From Anagrus nilaparvatae (lineage: Eukaryota > Arthropoda > Insecta > Hymenoptera > Mymaridae): a stretch of DNA of 64,000 nt. The position numbers and the translations under genes were made by a program. Shown here in pieces: positions 46,300 through 57,509 of this stretch. The DNA lies in contig JAKSXM010000246.1 in assembly GCA_022575985.1 (NCBI GenBank), forward strand, positions 11,364,001 through 11,428,000, in the 5' to 3' direction. Under the pieces are notes generated by a model, which was not told where the DNA came from, searched no databases, and saw only the letters and a list, made by a program, of their open reading frames with translations. The first letter of the stretch is position 1, and the number at the start of each line of letters is the position of its first letter.

Positions 46300-47060
46300 C
46301 TTTTTTTTTAATTGATCGGCCAACCGCTATGCCCCTTTTAGGGAAAAAAACCTGATTTTGTACTTTATAATTAGCTTAAATGATTGAAACATTTTATATA
46401 AAAAAAAAAAGCATTGATCCTTTTGTATTTTGACCTCCTAATAAAAGATACGACCATTTACTTTACGATACGAGTGCTCATTTAGCCGCTAGAGCCCAAT
46501 TTCTGACCCAAAAATTTTTTTTTTGTTTAATAGACATTGTGTATAATAATCTCGAGTAATGTATGTTACTTCCTTGAAAATATGTAACCATTTTCATAAA
46601 AATCGGGAAGCCGGTTTAGCCGCTAGAATCTTATTAATAGCCCAAAAAATGATTTTTTTTTATGGGCTTTGTGAGCTGTGCATTGGATTCTCGCGAACAT
46701 AACTAGTCATGAGTTACATTTGACAATGATGGAACATCTTATTTTCAAATTGGAAGGTACCATTATCCGCTATTAATCGACTTTGAACCCAAAAAAAATC
46801 CCATTTTAAAGTCCGAATCTGGGTCATTTTGAAATAAATCATTTTAAAATTGTGGAATGTATGTCATGACCAGTTTGGTCCACTAGAATCTAAAGCACAT
46901 GTCCATTTACCGACACATTTTACTTTAGCATGGAGTTAAGCTAATTATAAAATTAAAAAACTGGTATTTTTACTCAAAAATAGTCTTAATGGTCAATTGG
47001 ACAATTGTTTTGAATAACGAAGGTTGGCATATTTTTTAGGAGGTCAAAAATATAAGTGGC
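46300..47060. repeat. Diverged repeat with 'gccgctaga' units
   Basis: 'tagccgctagagccca' (46486), 'tagccgctagaatctta' (46617) and related text at about 46758-46800 and 46880 are spaced by roughly 130 bp. They look like decayed tandem units. No coding region. Confidence 0.45.
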
Positions 47061-47380
47061 CCCATTTTCAGTTTAGAAAAATTTTTTTAAAACAATATTA
47101 CTAAAACTAGAAATTTTTTCGTTAATAAATGGAGGTTTTCTTTAAAATAATTTGATTATTCTAGATAAATATAAAAAAAACTTTCATAAAACAGTCTAAA
47201 CAAATTTTATTACAGTAAAAATATATCCCTAATTAATTGTTTTTTGTTTTTGTTTTTTTTTTTAACATATAAATATTTAAAAATTTCATAACCTAAAAAA
47301 GTAAATAAATAAATAATTTTTGGCAGTAAAAATATTTTGAATAAATAAAAATTAAAAAGTAGAAATAAATATTTTAAAAA

Positions 47381-50300
47381 ATGTGCGATAAAAGTTTATG
47401 TACGTGTAAAAAAAAAAGTAACGAACGTATTGATCCAGAAATAATGAAAAAATTAGATGACGAATATACATGTTTCTACAATACAGAGAGCCAATCACTC
47501 TTAAAAAAATATTTAACATGTGAAATTTTTAATAAATTAAAGGTAAGTAAATTAATAAAATAAGTGTTTTTTTGAATTGTAAACTAAAGAATACTTTTTT
47601 TGTATAGACAAAGAAAACAAAATACGATTCAACATTATTAGATATAATACAATCAGGTTTATCAAATCCAGATTCAAATATTGGTGTATACGCAAGTGAT
47701 CCAGACGCTTATAACACATTTTCTGAATTATTCGATCCAATAATTCAGGATTACCATCAAGGATTTAGGTCATGTGACGTACATCCATGTCCAGATTTTG
47801 GTAATCCAGATTGTTTAGGTACACTAGATCCAGAAAATAAGTACATAGTATCAACAAGGGTCAGAATTGGCAGATCGTTAGATAATTATCCATTCAATCC
47901 AAAAATGACTAAAGATCAATACATTGAAATTCAACAAAAGGTTTTTTTATTTTATTTAATTTTCTCTTTTCCTTTTAGTAATAAAAAATTTTTTTTAGCT
48001 TTGCAATGCTTTATGCTCATTAAAAGGTGAACTCAAAGGTACATTTTATCCTATTGAAAATATGGATAAAGAAACTCAGGATCAACTTATTAACGAACAT
48101 TACCTTTTCAAAGAAGGTGATCGTTTTCTACAAGCTGCTAACGCTTGCAGATTCTGGCCAACTGGTAAATTATATTCCCTTTTTTTACTCTTTTTCTTCT
48201 TATTTTCTATTAAATTATTCAATGCTTTTTAAAAAAATTGCTGTGTAAGAAAATTAAGATAATTTTTAGTTTAATAAAATTTGAAATACTTTTAAAAGAT
48301 AAATATTAATTAATATTTTTTATACGAATTATTTAAATTAAAAAAATTAAATTTATAACATTATGTATGTTAAAGTGACAGAAAATTTTAAAGTTAAAAT
48401 AAACTAACTTTTTAAATGTGACGTTTTTCAATTTCCGGACAGACAGAGAAATAGGAAAACTAGTATTATGTATAATATTATGAGCTTTATGTATTTTAAA
48501 AGATGAAAATTTTCATTAATATTTAGAGTCACCTAGAATATTAAAAATTTTGAAAAACAAAAAAAATTCTGTTTTTATGTCAATTTACATTTTAATAATT
48601 AAAATTTTTTTGAAAAAATATAATTTCAGGTAGAGGAATATTTTATAACGAGAAAAAAACTTTACTTGCTTGGGTAAACGAAGAAGATCACCTTCGTTTA
48701 ATATCAATGGAAAAAGGTGGTGATATAACAAAAGTATATAAAAGACTAGTTCAAGCCATTAGATGTCTCGAGGGTCATTTAAAATTTTCAAGGCATAAGA
48801 GACTTGGTTTTATGACTTTCTGTCCAACTAACCTCGGTACGACGATTAGAGCATCGGTTCATATTAAATTGCCTAAATTATCTGCCGATTATGACAAGTT
48901 TGTTGAAATTGCCACTAGTTATAATCTTCAAGTACGTTTAATATTTTATTTTTATTATTATTATTTACTTTAAAACAACAAATTTTAGTACATAAAAAAA
49001 TTAATTAAGTACTGTAATTAATTAATTAATTAGGAAGTTTCTATAAGACTTTTTTATACTGTGAATTTTAAAATAATTATGCCTGTACACATAATTTTAT
49101 ATTTGTGCGATCCCCAGTTAAAAAAAACGCTTTTGTTGGCTACTCTGGTCCTTAATGGAAGGAACAGTGGAACATTAAAAAGTCCCCTGTTATACAGTGT
49201 GATTCCCAAAAACTCTATAAATATTTTTAAACTCCATGCCAATTTATTGCTCCTGAAATTCAATTCATTTCCAAAAAAAATAATTTCCAATAAAAATAAA
49301 ATAATTTTAGGCTCCAAAAAAATTGATTAAAACTGTTATGATTTTATTTCAAATGCTGATTTCTTTTGCACAAAATATATTCTAATAGGTCTTAAAATAC
49401 TTCAGAAACTACAGGTTTTTAGATTAAAAGAGAAATTTACAAGATTTTTTGACCTGAAGAACACTAAAATTTCTTTGCGACACGATTTTAAATTCCCCGC
49501 TAATTCACATAAGAAAATATAAATCTTACTAGACATTTTTATGTTTTTAGAAGACTTTATAATATATTGGCCGAATTAGAAAACGAATTTAGTAATTTAC
49601 TAAATTTATATTTATGTTGGTACTAAAGGGGGGCGGAGTAATTTTTCGTCTTTACAAACGACTTTGGGCTTTAAAGCCCAAATTTGATCAAACTTGGGGT
49701 TTGCGTCAAACGCAGTGGTTCTCTTTTTAGTAATGTTTTATCATGATTTTCAGTTAAATTATTTTGTTGTTAAATTATTTTCACGTTATTTTGTGTTTAA
49801 TGTTAAAATGATGCAGAACAAACGAATTTTTTCTTAACATTAAACACAAAATAATGTGAAAATAATTTAACAACAAAATAATTTAACTGAAAATCATGAT
49901 AAAACATTACTAAAAAGAGAACCACTGCGTTTGACGCAAACCCCAAGTTTGATCAAATTTAGGCTTCAAAGCCCAAAGTCGTTTGTAAAGACGAAAAATT
50001 ATTCCGCCCCCCTTTAGTACCAACATAAATATAAATTTAGTAAATTACTAAATTCGTTTCCTAATACGGCCATTACATTTAGTTTAAAAATGACCACAGT
50101 TTTTCCCATCACTCAGTTATCTCCTATCACACACAACCAACAGAATTTTAAATTAATGTTTTTTTTTAAACGCAGACTTTCATACTTAGATCTTTATGAT
50201 CTTGATTAATTTCACACCAAATATTGCGTAGCTTTTTCGTATTGTAAAAGCTCGTGTTAAGAGCAGTATGAGTTACAACTCATTCTTTGCTGAAGGAAAT

Positions 50301-50590
50301 TTCGAGAATCACTGTAATTAAAAAAAATTTCAAGATGACAACCTCCACAAACCCCATCAATTTTTTTTTTTTGACATCTTAAAAACAAAAAACAAGTTTA
50401 ATTTCAAAATAAATTTATTTTCTTTATATTTTATCAATAGGTACGTGGAACAGCTGGTGAACACAGTGAAAGTGAAGACGGTATATTTGATATAAGTAAC
50501 AAGCGAAGACTTGGTTTAACTGAATTTGATGCATTACAAGAGATGACAACTGGAATAACAGAATTGATCAAGAGAGAAGAAGCTCTCTAA
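47381..50590 (+). CDS. Argk: Arginine kinase (ATP:guanidino phosphotransferase), five exons
   Basis: It catalyses reversible phosphate transfer between ATP and arginine, the invertebrate energy buffer, in the cytosol. Exons are 47381-47542, 47608-47940, 47999-48164, 48630-48931 and 50441-50590, all with GT/AG borders, joining to 370 residues (usual length about 355). Family landmarks: '[10 protein letters not shown]', '[10 protein letters not shown]' (phosphate-binding Arg138 and Arg140), 'NEEDHLR' (catalytic Glu239, Arg243), '[14 protein letters not shown]' (reactive Cys285, Arg294), 'VRGTAGEH' (Arg323, Glu328). With an offset of 14 these match the well-studied horseshoe-crab enzyme. Differences: a 14-residue Cys/Lys-rich N-terminal extension; Ser-Asn-Ile-Gly in the specificity loop where Ser-Gly-Val-Gly is usual; and Ala326 where Arg is usual in the closing loop. 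It is probably an active enzyme or a diverged paralogue. Intron 4 (1.5 kb) carries a foldback element. Confidence 0.97.
49569..50071. mobile_element. 503-bp foldback element in intron 4 of arginine kinase
   Basis: The left end 'ggccgaattagaaaacgaat' is matched by the inverted right end ('attcgtttcctaatacggcc'). The match continues almost to the centre (about 49820), with 'gtttgcgtcaaacgcagtgg' on the left and its complement on the right. ATT lies directly outside both ends, a possible 3-bp duplication. Arms are about 240 bp. No protein is encoded. Confidence 0.9.
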
Positions 50591-50602
50591 AAAAAATATA
50601 AC

Positions 50603-50940
50603 AATAAAAAAAATATATATGTTGGTTGAAATTGAAAAAAGCTTCTTCTTTTTTTACTATTATTATTATTATTTCTTTTATATTCATTTATTTTGAATAC
50701 ACGATCATTTCTGTACACAATGAGAAAAAAAAATATTCCCATTCTATATAAAATACAATAGAAGAAGAGTTCCAAGTGAACGATGCATGTCACCCTTTTT
50801 TTACAGATAAGAACTCTCGACTATTTCTAAATATCGATTGTACCTAAAAATATTTATGTTTGAAATATTGATATTTTTAATATAAAAAATTTTTGCATTT
50901 TTAAAATTGTAAAAAAAATGTATAGAAATGAAAAAATAAA
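50603..50940 (+). terminator. Candidate poly(A) signals of arginine kinase
   Basis: AATAAA occurs at 50603-50608, just after the stop, and again at 50935-50940. The second would give a more usual 3' untranslated region and is followed by T/G-containing sequence. Confidence 0.45.
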
Positions 50941-50959
50941 TTAAAAGTGTAATTGTTTT

Positions 50960-51935
50960 GGCATTATTTAATATTTTTGATAATTTTCAATATGATGAAA
51001 TATTTATGTGGTAGACGATAACTCAAAAGATATGAAGCAGTAATCCACTGCTCGTTCCTTTATATATGTTTAGGTACTTTGATTTTATCTGTACCTCAAA
51101 AACCCTTTCATTTTATAGAGATGTGTTTATGAACAATATTTTTGCTCTTGACATTGGCAAAACTTTCTTAAGTGTATAAAATATTCATTTAATAATTTAA
51201 AGTGCTTAAATATTTATTTAGTTTAGATAAATAAAGTTTTCTGATGAGTTTATAGTAATTAAAATAGAAGTTATGTCGATATTGGAAATATTTAATTCAA
51301 AGTTGAGGGATTCCAAACCAACTGAGCACAAGTTGGGGTAGAGGGTTGCAGGATTCAACCCAAACAATTTTGTTTTCGAAAGTACGACTATAAAATATGT
51401 CTTCACAACTATTTTAATTTTTCAAGGCCAAATCCTTGATTTTTGGCAGCCAATTTTTGTTTTCGGCCTAATTTGGTAAATTGACTTAAAATATTCTTAT
51501 TTTTACTGCCAAATGCTTATTGTACGGTTAGAAATATTTTCCACGTATGTGCTTATAGGAAATTTCTCGTAGAAATCAATTCTGAGGTTCGTTTTAGCTT
51601 AGATAAAAAATATGTGCAGGTTTGAATTTCTTCTACTTGAGCTTAAATATTTGTTTTTTAGCCTATTTTAATCCTCAAAAAAAAATCCACTGGATATTTT
51701 TGATATAATATTTTGATATAATATTTTTGATAATGATATTTTTTAAATAACTATTTTTTCATATTTTTGAATATCCTGACAAGTCACGTGACAAAATGAA
51801 AATCTGAACAAAAATTCGGATTCCTCGCAAATTTTACATAGGTATCTAACTTTTGATAACCTTCAAAAGAATTGCGTGAGAATGGTGAAATTATAAAGTT
51901 AAAAGTCATTATTTATTATTATTTTTAATTAAAAA
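50960..51935. other. A+T-rich spacer, no gene seen
   Basis: No gene is supported. 51420-51475 is a diverged copy of the repeat at 22540-22590. Confidence 0.4.
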
Positions 51936-52196
51936 AAATTAATTAATTTTGACGAATTTATCGACCAGAGAGCTATAATTAATAAATCTATAGTTTATTA
52001 AACTCGACATGATACGTGGATGCCATCTGCAATCACTTTTTTTATTTTAACGTATCAAGCAGTTTTAAATAATTTTTTTATTAATAATTTTTTAAAAATT
52101 TAATTTCATCGAAATTAATTTTTTAAAAACATAGAGATGTTAGAAATAATATTTTTAGCCTAAAAAAGGCAGAAAAAAATTTTCAAGAAAAAAATC

Positions 52197-52266
52197 CCTC
52201 CTGGTGGATTCGAAGCCACGACCTTCAGATTGCTAGTCTGATGCTCTAACACTGAGCTACAGGAAG
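52197..52266 (-). tRNA. tRNA-Ala(AGC)-like sequence, left copy
   Basis: This is the mirror image of 53001-53070. It has an acceptor stem CTTCCTG/CAGGAGG (one G-T pair), a D-arm GCTC/GAGC, an anticodon stem TCAGA/TCTGA and loop CTAGCAA, so anticodon AGC. The T-arm is short (GTGG/CCAC around 'cttcgaat'), giving 70 bases instead of about 72-73, and the D-loop 'agtgtta' lacks the usual GG. It may be a decayed gene or the head of a SINE-like element. A run of A on the plus strand just beyond its 3' end would act as a polymerase III terminator. Confidence 0.6.
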
Positions 52267-53000
52267 GTATGACATTCGATATCCAGAAAGACTCTTTTCT
52301 TGAAATTATAGGTTGATACTTGGTCAACAACCATTTTGAATATTTAATTAATGACTCTATCGCTCATAATTTATAAGAATATTAATTTTGACGAATTTAT
52401 CGACCAGAGAGCTATAATTAATAAATCTATAGTTTATTAAACTCGACATGATACGTGGATGCCATCTGCAATCACTTTTTTTATTTTAACGTATCAAGCA
52501 GTTTTAAATAATTTTTTTATTAATAATTTTTTAAAAATTTAATTTCATCGAAATTAATTTTTTAAAAACATAGAGATGTTAGAAATAATATTTTTAGCCT
52601 AAAAAAGGCAGAAAAAAATTTTTTTTTTTGGGATTTTTTTCTTGAAAATTTTTTTCTGCCTTTTTTAGGCTAAAAATATTATTTCTAACATCTCTATGTT
52701 TTTAAAAAATTAATTTCGATGAAATTAAATTTTTAAAAAATTATTAATAAAAAAATTATTTAAAACTGCTTGATACGTTAAAATAAAAAAAGTGATTGCA
52801 GATGGCATCCACGTATCATGTCGAGTTTAATAAACTATAGATTTATTAATTATAGCTCTCTGGTCGATAAATTCGTCAAAATTAATATTCTTATAAATTA
52901 TGAGCGATAGAGTCATTAATTAAATATTCAAAATGGTTGTTGACCAAGTATCAACCTATAATTTCAAGAAAAGAGTCTTTCTGGATATCGAATGTCATAC

Positions 53001-53070
53001 CTTCCTGTAGCTCAGTGTTAGAGCATCAGACTAGCAATCTGAAGGTCGTGGCTTCGAATCCACCAGGAGG
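53001..53070 (+). tRNA. tRNA-Ala(AGC)-like sequence, right copy
   Basis: It is identical to the left copy but in the opposite orientation. The A-box-like 'tgtagctcagtgttag' and B-box-like 'ggcttcgaatcc' are present. The 3' side is followed by 'ggatttttttcttg', a T-run suitable for polymerase III termination. The shortened T-arm and D-loop make normal function doubtful. The exact identity of the two copies reflects the palindrome, not selection. Confidence 0.6.
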
Positions 53071-53379
53071 GATTTTTTTCTTGAAAATTTTTTTCTGCCT
53101 TTTTTAGGCTAAAAATATTATTTCTAACATCTCTATGTTTTTAAAAAATTAATTTCGATGAAATTAAATTTTTAAAAAATTATTAATAAAAAAATTATTT
53201 AAAACTGCTTGATACGTTAAAATAAAAAAAGTGATTGCAGATGGCATCCACGTATCATGTCGAGTTTAATAAACTATAGATTTATTAATTATAGCTCTCT
53301 GGTCGATAAATTCGTCAAAATTAATATTCTTATAAATTATGAGCGATAGAGTCATTAATTAAATATAAAAAAAATTAAC

Positions 53380-54470
53380 TTTAATAAAGTTAAAGCTGAA
53401 ACTTATAAATAAAATGTTTGATATCTTTAGACTTAAAAATGTATAAAGAAATTTTTAGGTACCATATTTTGGATTCAAATTTCCCTGGCTATTTAATTGT
53501 TACGTTAATTTTTATTTTTGACAAATTATTTTAAAATTTTTTATTGACTTTTGTAAAAAATACAAATTTATTCAACGATTTTAGTTACAATTTGCAAAAT
53601 TGTAGTATGAAACAACCTATCTTCTATCATACTGATTAATGCACGCAAATTGAATTCATAAAGTATTTATGAAAAGCATCAACAATCTCAAAACATGTTA
53701 TCAAATATTTTTCCATGAAAATCCAAATTATATGGCCTCTCCTTGTTACAATCATAAACAAAAAGGTTTACGTAAAATAATCTTAAATTTAACGTTCATG
53801 ATAAGCTTGAAAATGTATAGCACTTATGTAATAACATAAAACAATTTTTTTTATATATGCAAAACATTTGTTACGGATAACCAGAATTTAACCCCCTCTA
53901 ATTGATTTATTGCGTCATTTTATGGTACATATATTATATAGAAATGTTACGAAAACCAGAGTATAAAACTATACATATATAATATCTCGAGCTGTTGCTG
54001 CCGCAAGCCATACATCAAAAGACAAGTTATATATGCACACATATATAGCTGAGTGTCTATGTATTACTTCTTATAAAAACTCTTTTCAAATTCAAACTTT
54101 TGTAATAAGTTTTCAGGATGTGAGAAAAAAAAATTTAGGAAAAAAGAAATTGTATATGGGCAATTCTTTCTGAACACAAACAACCCTTTCTGACAAAAAA
54201 TTTATGCTACGTGGGAGACGTTGTTGGTATTTAATTAACAGGTAAAATGTAGGTACTAGTTTTTGTAAGTGCCGATAAGTTCTTCTTAAGATTTTTTAAT
54301 TTTTGCACCTATACCAACAAATTCAACACCATAATTAAAAAATAAAAGAAATATAAGCATACAATTTTCAAAATTTACACTGCTCAAAACAAGATTAACA
54401 GAAAAACAAGGCAACCGTAAATTTTGAATTCTAAAAGCGCTAAAAAAGTAGGGCCACTGAAAAAAAAGTA
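53380..54470. other. A+T-rich spacer, no gene seen
   Basis: No gene, RNA or clear repeat is supported. Confidence 0.35.
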
Positions 54471-54477
54471 GTTAAAA

Positions 54478-54815
54478 AATAATAAAATTTCATTTAGGGG
54501 TGGAAAATTGGGTTGAAAAGGGTTGAAAAATCAATTTTTATAAAAGACTTTATTTTTATTTGAAAAACTATTTCGAGGGATTATCGAGGTTGCTGATTTC
54601 AGCAATTATGAAAAGTAATTTTTTGACATTTTTCACCCCAGTATTCCACCCCTAAATGAAGTTTTATCATTTTTCGGAGTTTATATTTGAAATCAGCAAC
54701 CTCGGCAACCCCCCGATTTAGTTTTTTAAGTAAAAATAAAGCTTTTTATAAAAATCGATTTTTCACCCCTATTCACCCCAATTTTCCACCCCTAGATGAA
54801 ACTTTATGATTTTTT
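54478..54815. repeat. Inverted and direct repeat block with 'ccacccctaaatgaa' units
   Basis: 'tttcatttaggggtggaaaa' on the left is answered by 'ccacccctaaatgaagtttt' (54644) and 'ccacccctagatgaaacttt' (54787). 'cgaggttgctgatttcagca' is answered by 'aaatcagcaacctcggcaac'. It looks like another foldback fragment. Confidence 0.7.
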
Positions 54816-55204
54816 TGAGTTCATATTTAAAATTAGCAGCCTTGAAAACTCCCGGGTACTAATTAGATGGAAAAAAAACATAATATTTTATGATTAGTAA
54901 AGACTTACGTCAAAGTGGCACGTTTTGGCCGCAAAACAGGGCTAAAAACGCTTGTTTTTTAAGTTTCCGCCAATTGTAGACATTTTCTGAGGGTTTGTTG
55001 GTAAAAAATGATTCTCAAATTGAATACCTCATAAATTTCTAGTCTTATAACAATTTTAAAATTTAATTTTTAATGAAAATCTAAGCCGGTAGTAATCAAG
55101 TGGCACGTTTTGGCTGCCTGGGCGGTAATGGGTTGAATTTTCAAAATTTTTTAAAGTTTTTTAAATATTATGAATTTATTTTATATTAATTTTTACAATA
55201 AATT

Positions 55205-55526
55205 CTTTAAAAATTCTGCACCAAAGGTGCCTAGGTACTTCTGCAGCAAAAGTCTTAAGGTACTTCTGCACCAATGCTCCCTAGGTACTTCTGCACCCAA
55301 GGCTCCCTAGGTACTTCTGCACCAATGCTCCCTAGGTACTTCTGCACCAAAGGCCTTTAGGGACTTCTGCACCATAGGTCCCTAGGTACTTCTGCACCCA
55401 ATGCTCCCTAAGTACTTCTGCACCAAAGTTCCCTAAATTGAAAATATTCTAAGTCCATTTCACCCCCCCCCCCCCTACCGAGCCAGACTTTTCCGATACC
55501 CCATCCGATGAACATGTTCCATGTTA
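55205..55526 (+). repeat. Minisatellite of ~24-26 bp units, then a dispersed-repeat end
   Basis: Nine units of the type 'ctaggtacttctgcacca' with variable 6-8 bases between them. These are followed by 'gaaaatattctaagtccatt', a C-run and 'gaacatgttccatgttaa'. A two-unit version of the same arrangement is at 26415-26545, so the tandem array has expanded inside a dispersed repeat. Confidence 0.85.
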
Positions 55527-55959
55527 ATTTTTCTCAAGTATAAATCCTCGAAATGTTTAATTGGATGGGGTATTTGAAAAAAACTTAAAATATTTTCGAT
55601 TTAGGGACTTAGAATAATTAAAAGGGAGAGAATATCAGGAACTATACGATTTAATTTAAAAATCAACCTTTTTATAGTTAGCGAAATCTTTGAGTTCATT
55701 TTTTCCGGGTTTTGTTTATCTTATCAAGCCGTGTATTCGGAATTTTGTAAGCTTTTTTTGTATTCGAAAAAATTTTTTGTATCACCAACGGTTCAAAATA
55801 TGTTTAAAGAAAACAGAAAAAATTCACCTTTGACCTAGATTTTCAGAAAATGATCCCTCTGACCATGCAAAGTCGACGTTTATTTAAAGTTGACATAAAA
55901 ACAAATAAATGAATTTTTCGTGTATTTAAACCTTAATTTCCTGAACTAAATATGCAAAA

Positions 55960-56300
55960 AAATTTATTTTATTTTTGTATTTGTATTTGTATTTATTGTT
56001 TACCTCTTTTGCACGTGGGCACACCAAGATTGGCAGAGGCCTTCAACAATTACATATGTTGATTTATTTCTTATAAGGGTCAATGTACACATTTATGCAT
56101 ACATTGATGCACTTAAAGAAAATTGCAGGGGCAAGTGTTAGTATAAAGAAATAGTATAAAGTAGGGGATTCACATGCAAATGTTGAAGGAGGATGATTAG
56201 GAATTGGGAAGGTAATTGCGTTAGTAGAACGTCTTTGATATTGGGAACTGTGCTGGCATTCGCCGGTACTGAAGGAAACTACCAAAACTTCCGAGAGCAC
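55960..56300 (-). mobile_element. Possible LINE 3' end with short tandem tail
   Basis: On the minus strand a less A+T-rich stretch with a Pro/Thr/Ser-rich open frame (56300-56064) runs into 'cccacgtgcaaaagaggtaa' and then 'caataaatacaaatacaaat'. A short tandem tail of this kind is typical of several LINE groups. There is no catalytic domain, so the class is uncertain. Confidence 0.35.
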
Positions 56301-56309
56301 AGTCGATCA

Positions 56310-57110
56310 CGCAGTATTCAAATTCTACTTTCACTTTTATTGAAAATAAATATTTAATAAATTAAATATTTATTTTTAAGAAAAATAAAAACAGAATGGG
56401 TGCTATGAGTCTCGAACTCGACCTGCCCGGACGACGACGACATTGATTTTTGTATAAATCAATGTATAAAAATATTTCAAAATACATTAAATTAAATAAT
56501 TAAAATATTTTAATTATAAACATAAATTAAATATTTAATAATTATCGTACGTGTCATTAAAATTTAAATATTTAATCAATTTTAATAAAATAAAAATAAT
56601 TTTATATATATAATACCTGTACATATAAATATAATTAGAAATCTTGACCCAAAAGTTTAAACTTTCTTAAATAAATGTTATATACAGTAGAACATCAAGA
56701 GTATATAAATACAAATGTTTCTACTTTTGAACAAAGAGTAGTTTCCATTTATTTACTCATCATATTCTGAATTAATAATTCATAATAATGCATACAATGT
56801 AGTTAAACTATACTAAAAGTTTAAATATATACCAAAACTGTTTTATGTATGCTTTATTAATAACTTTTAGAATTAAATTTATGTCTGTATATTAAATATG
56901 TATTTTTAAGTTTGTAAATATCTTGAGTAAACGTTATATTTAATTATTTTAAAAAAATTTTTAATTTTAGTTCTAGAGTGTATTATACTTTTATTATTTA
57001 TAATAAATGTCCCATGTGCGGTTTGTATGGAAATCGGTCTTCCGGTTAAATTTTCTGACATTTTGCGAAATTTTCCATTTTGTAACCCTGATCAAATTTT
57101 CAAATGGGGT
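56310..57110. other. A+T-rich spacer, no gene seen
   Basis: No coding region is supported. 56395-56430 contains a B-box-like 'ctcgaactcgacc' on the minus strand without a recognisable tRNA fold. Confidence 0.35.
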
Positions 57111-57120
57111 CAAAACTCTT

Positions 57121-57500
57121 TAGCTCGAGGGGCTACCGTCTTGGAAATCACGAATTTGATTTAAAAAAATTTTTTTTGATTTTTTTCTGATTTTGGCTTG
57201 TTTGTACCTCAATCATGAATCTTTACTAGTTGAGATGGTTTATTTCCGTCTTGTAATGATTTTTCGTGATTTTTCGTTATTTTTTGTGATTTTTTGTGAT
57301 TTTTTTCGTGATTTTTCGCGATTTTTTGCGTCTTTTAGCTTTATAACTCACCCTAGACCTCAAAAATCTATTTTTTTTACTATTTAATATAATATTTAGC
57401 GGTTTTTACCAAAAAAAATCACAAAAAATCACGAGAAATAAAAAAAAATCAAAAAAAATCAAATTTGTGATTTCCAAGACGATAGCCCCTCGCTTTAGCT
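57121..57500. repeat. Inverted repeat of about 380 bp with 'gtgattttt' tandem core
   Basis: 'gaggggctaccgtcttggaa' with 'atcacgaatttgatt' is matched in reverse by 'aatcaaatttgtgatttcca' with 'agacgatagcccctcg'. The core has repeated 'gtgattttt(t)c' words. The plus open frame at 57193-57387 is their translation and not a gene. Confidence 0.75.
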
Positions 57501-57509
57501 CTTTAAAAT

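Larger units (their letters stand above)
51940..53327. repeat. Near-perfect 1.39-kb palindrome carrying two opposed tRNA-Ala-like sequences
   Basis: Every checked position pairs with its complement under the rule that coordinates sum to 105267. Examples are 'gaccag' at 51963 with 'ctggtc' at 53299, 'gaccag' at 52402 with 'ctggtc' at 52860, and the two tRNA-like copies. The arms are about 683 bp, with a 22-bp spacer (52623-52644). I saw no mismatch in the parts compared. Inside each arm a flank block A occurs twice as a direct repeat 439 bp apart, with the tRNA-like sequence and block B between them. The order is A, tRNA(-), B, A, spacer, A', B', tRNA(+), A'. Part of B' is repeated again just outside the right end (53320-53367). 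Confidence 0.95.

Noticed and set aside
48027..48248. 73-codon plus-strand open frame
   Set aside because: It overlaps exon 3 of arginine kinase in another frame and runs into the intron.
56395..56430. B-box-like 'gagttcgagactc' on the minus strand
   Set aside because: The surrounding bases do not fold as a tRNA and no A-box is at the right distance.
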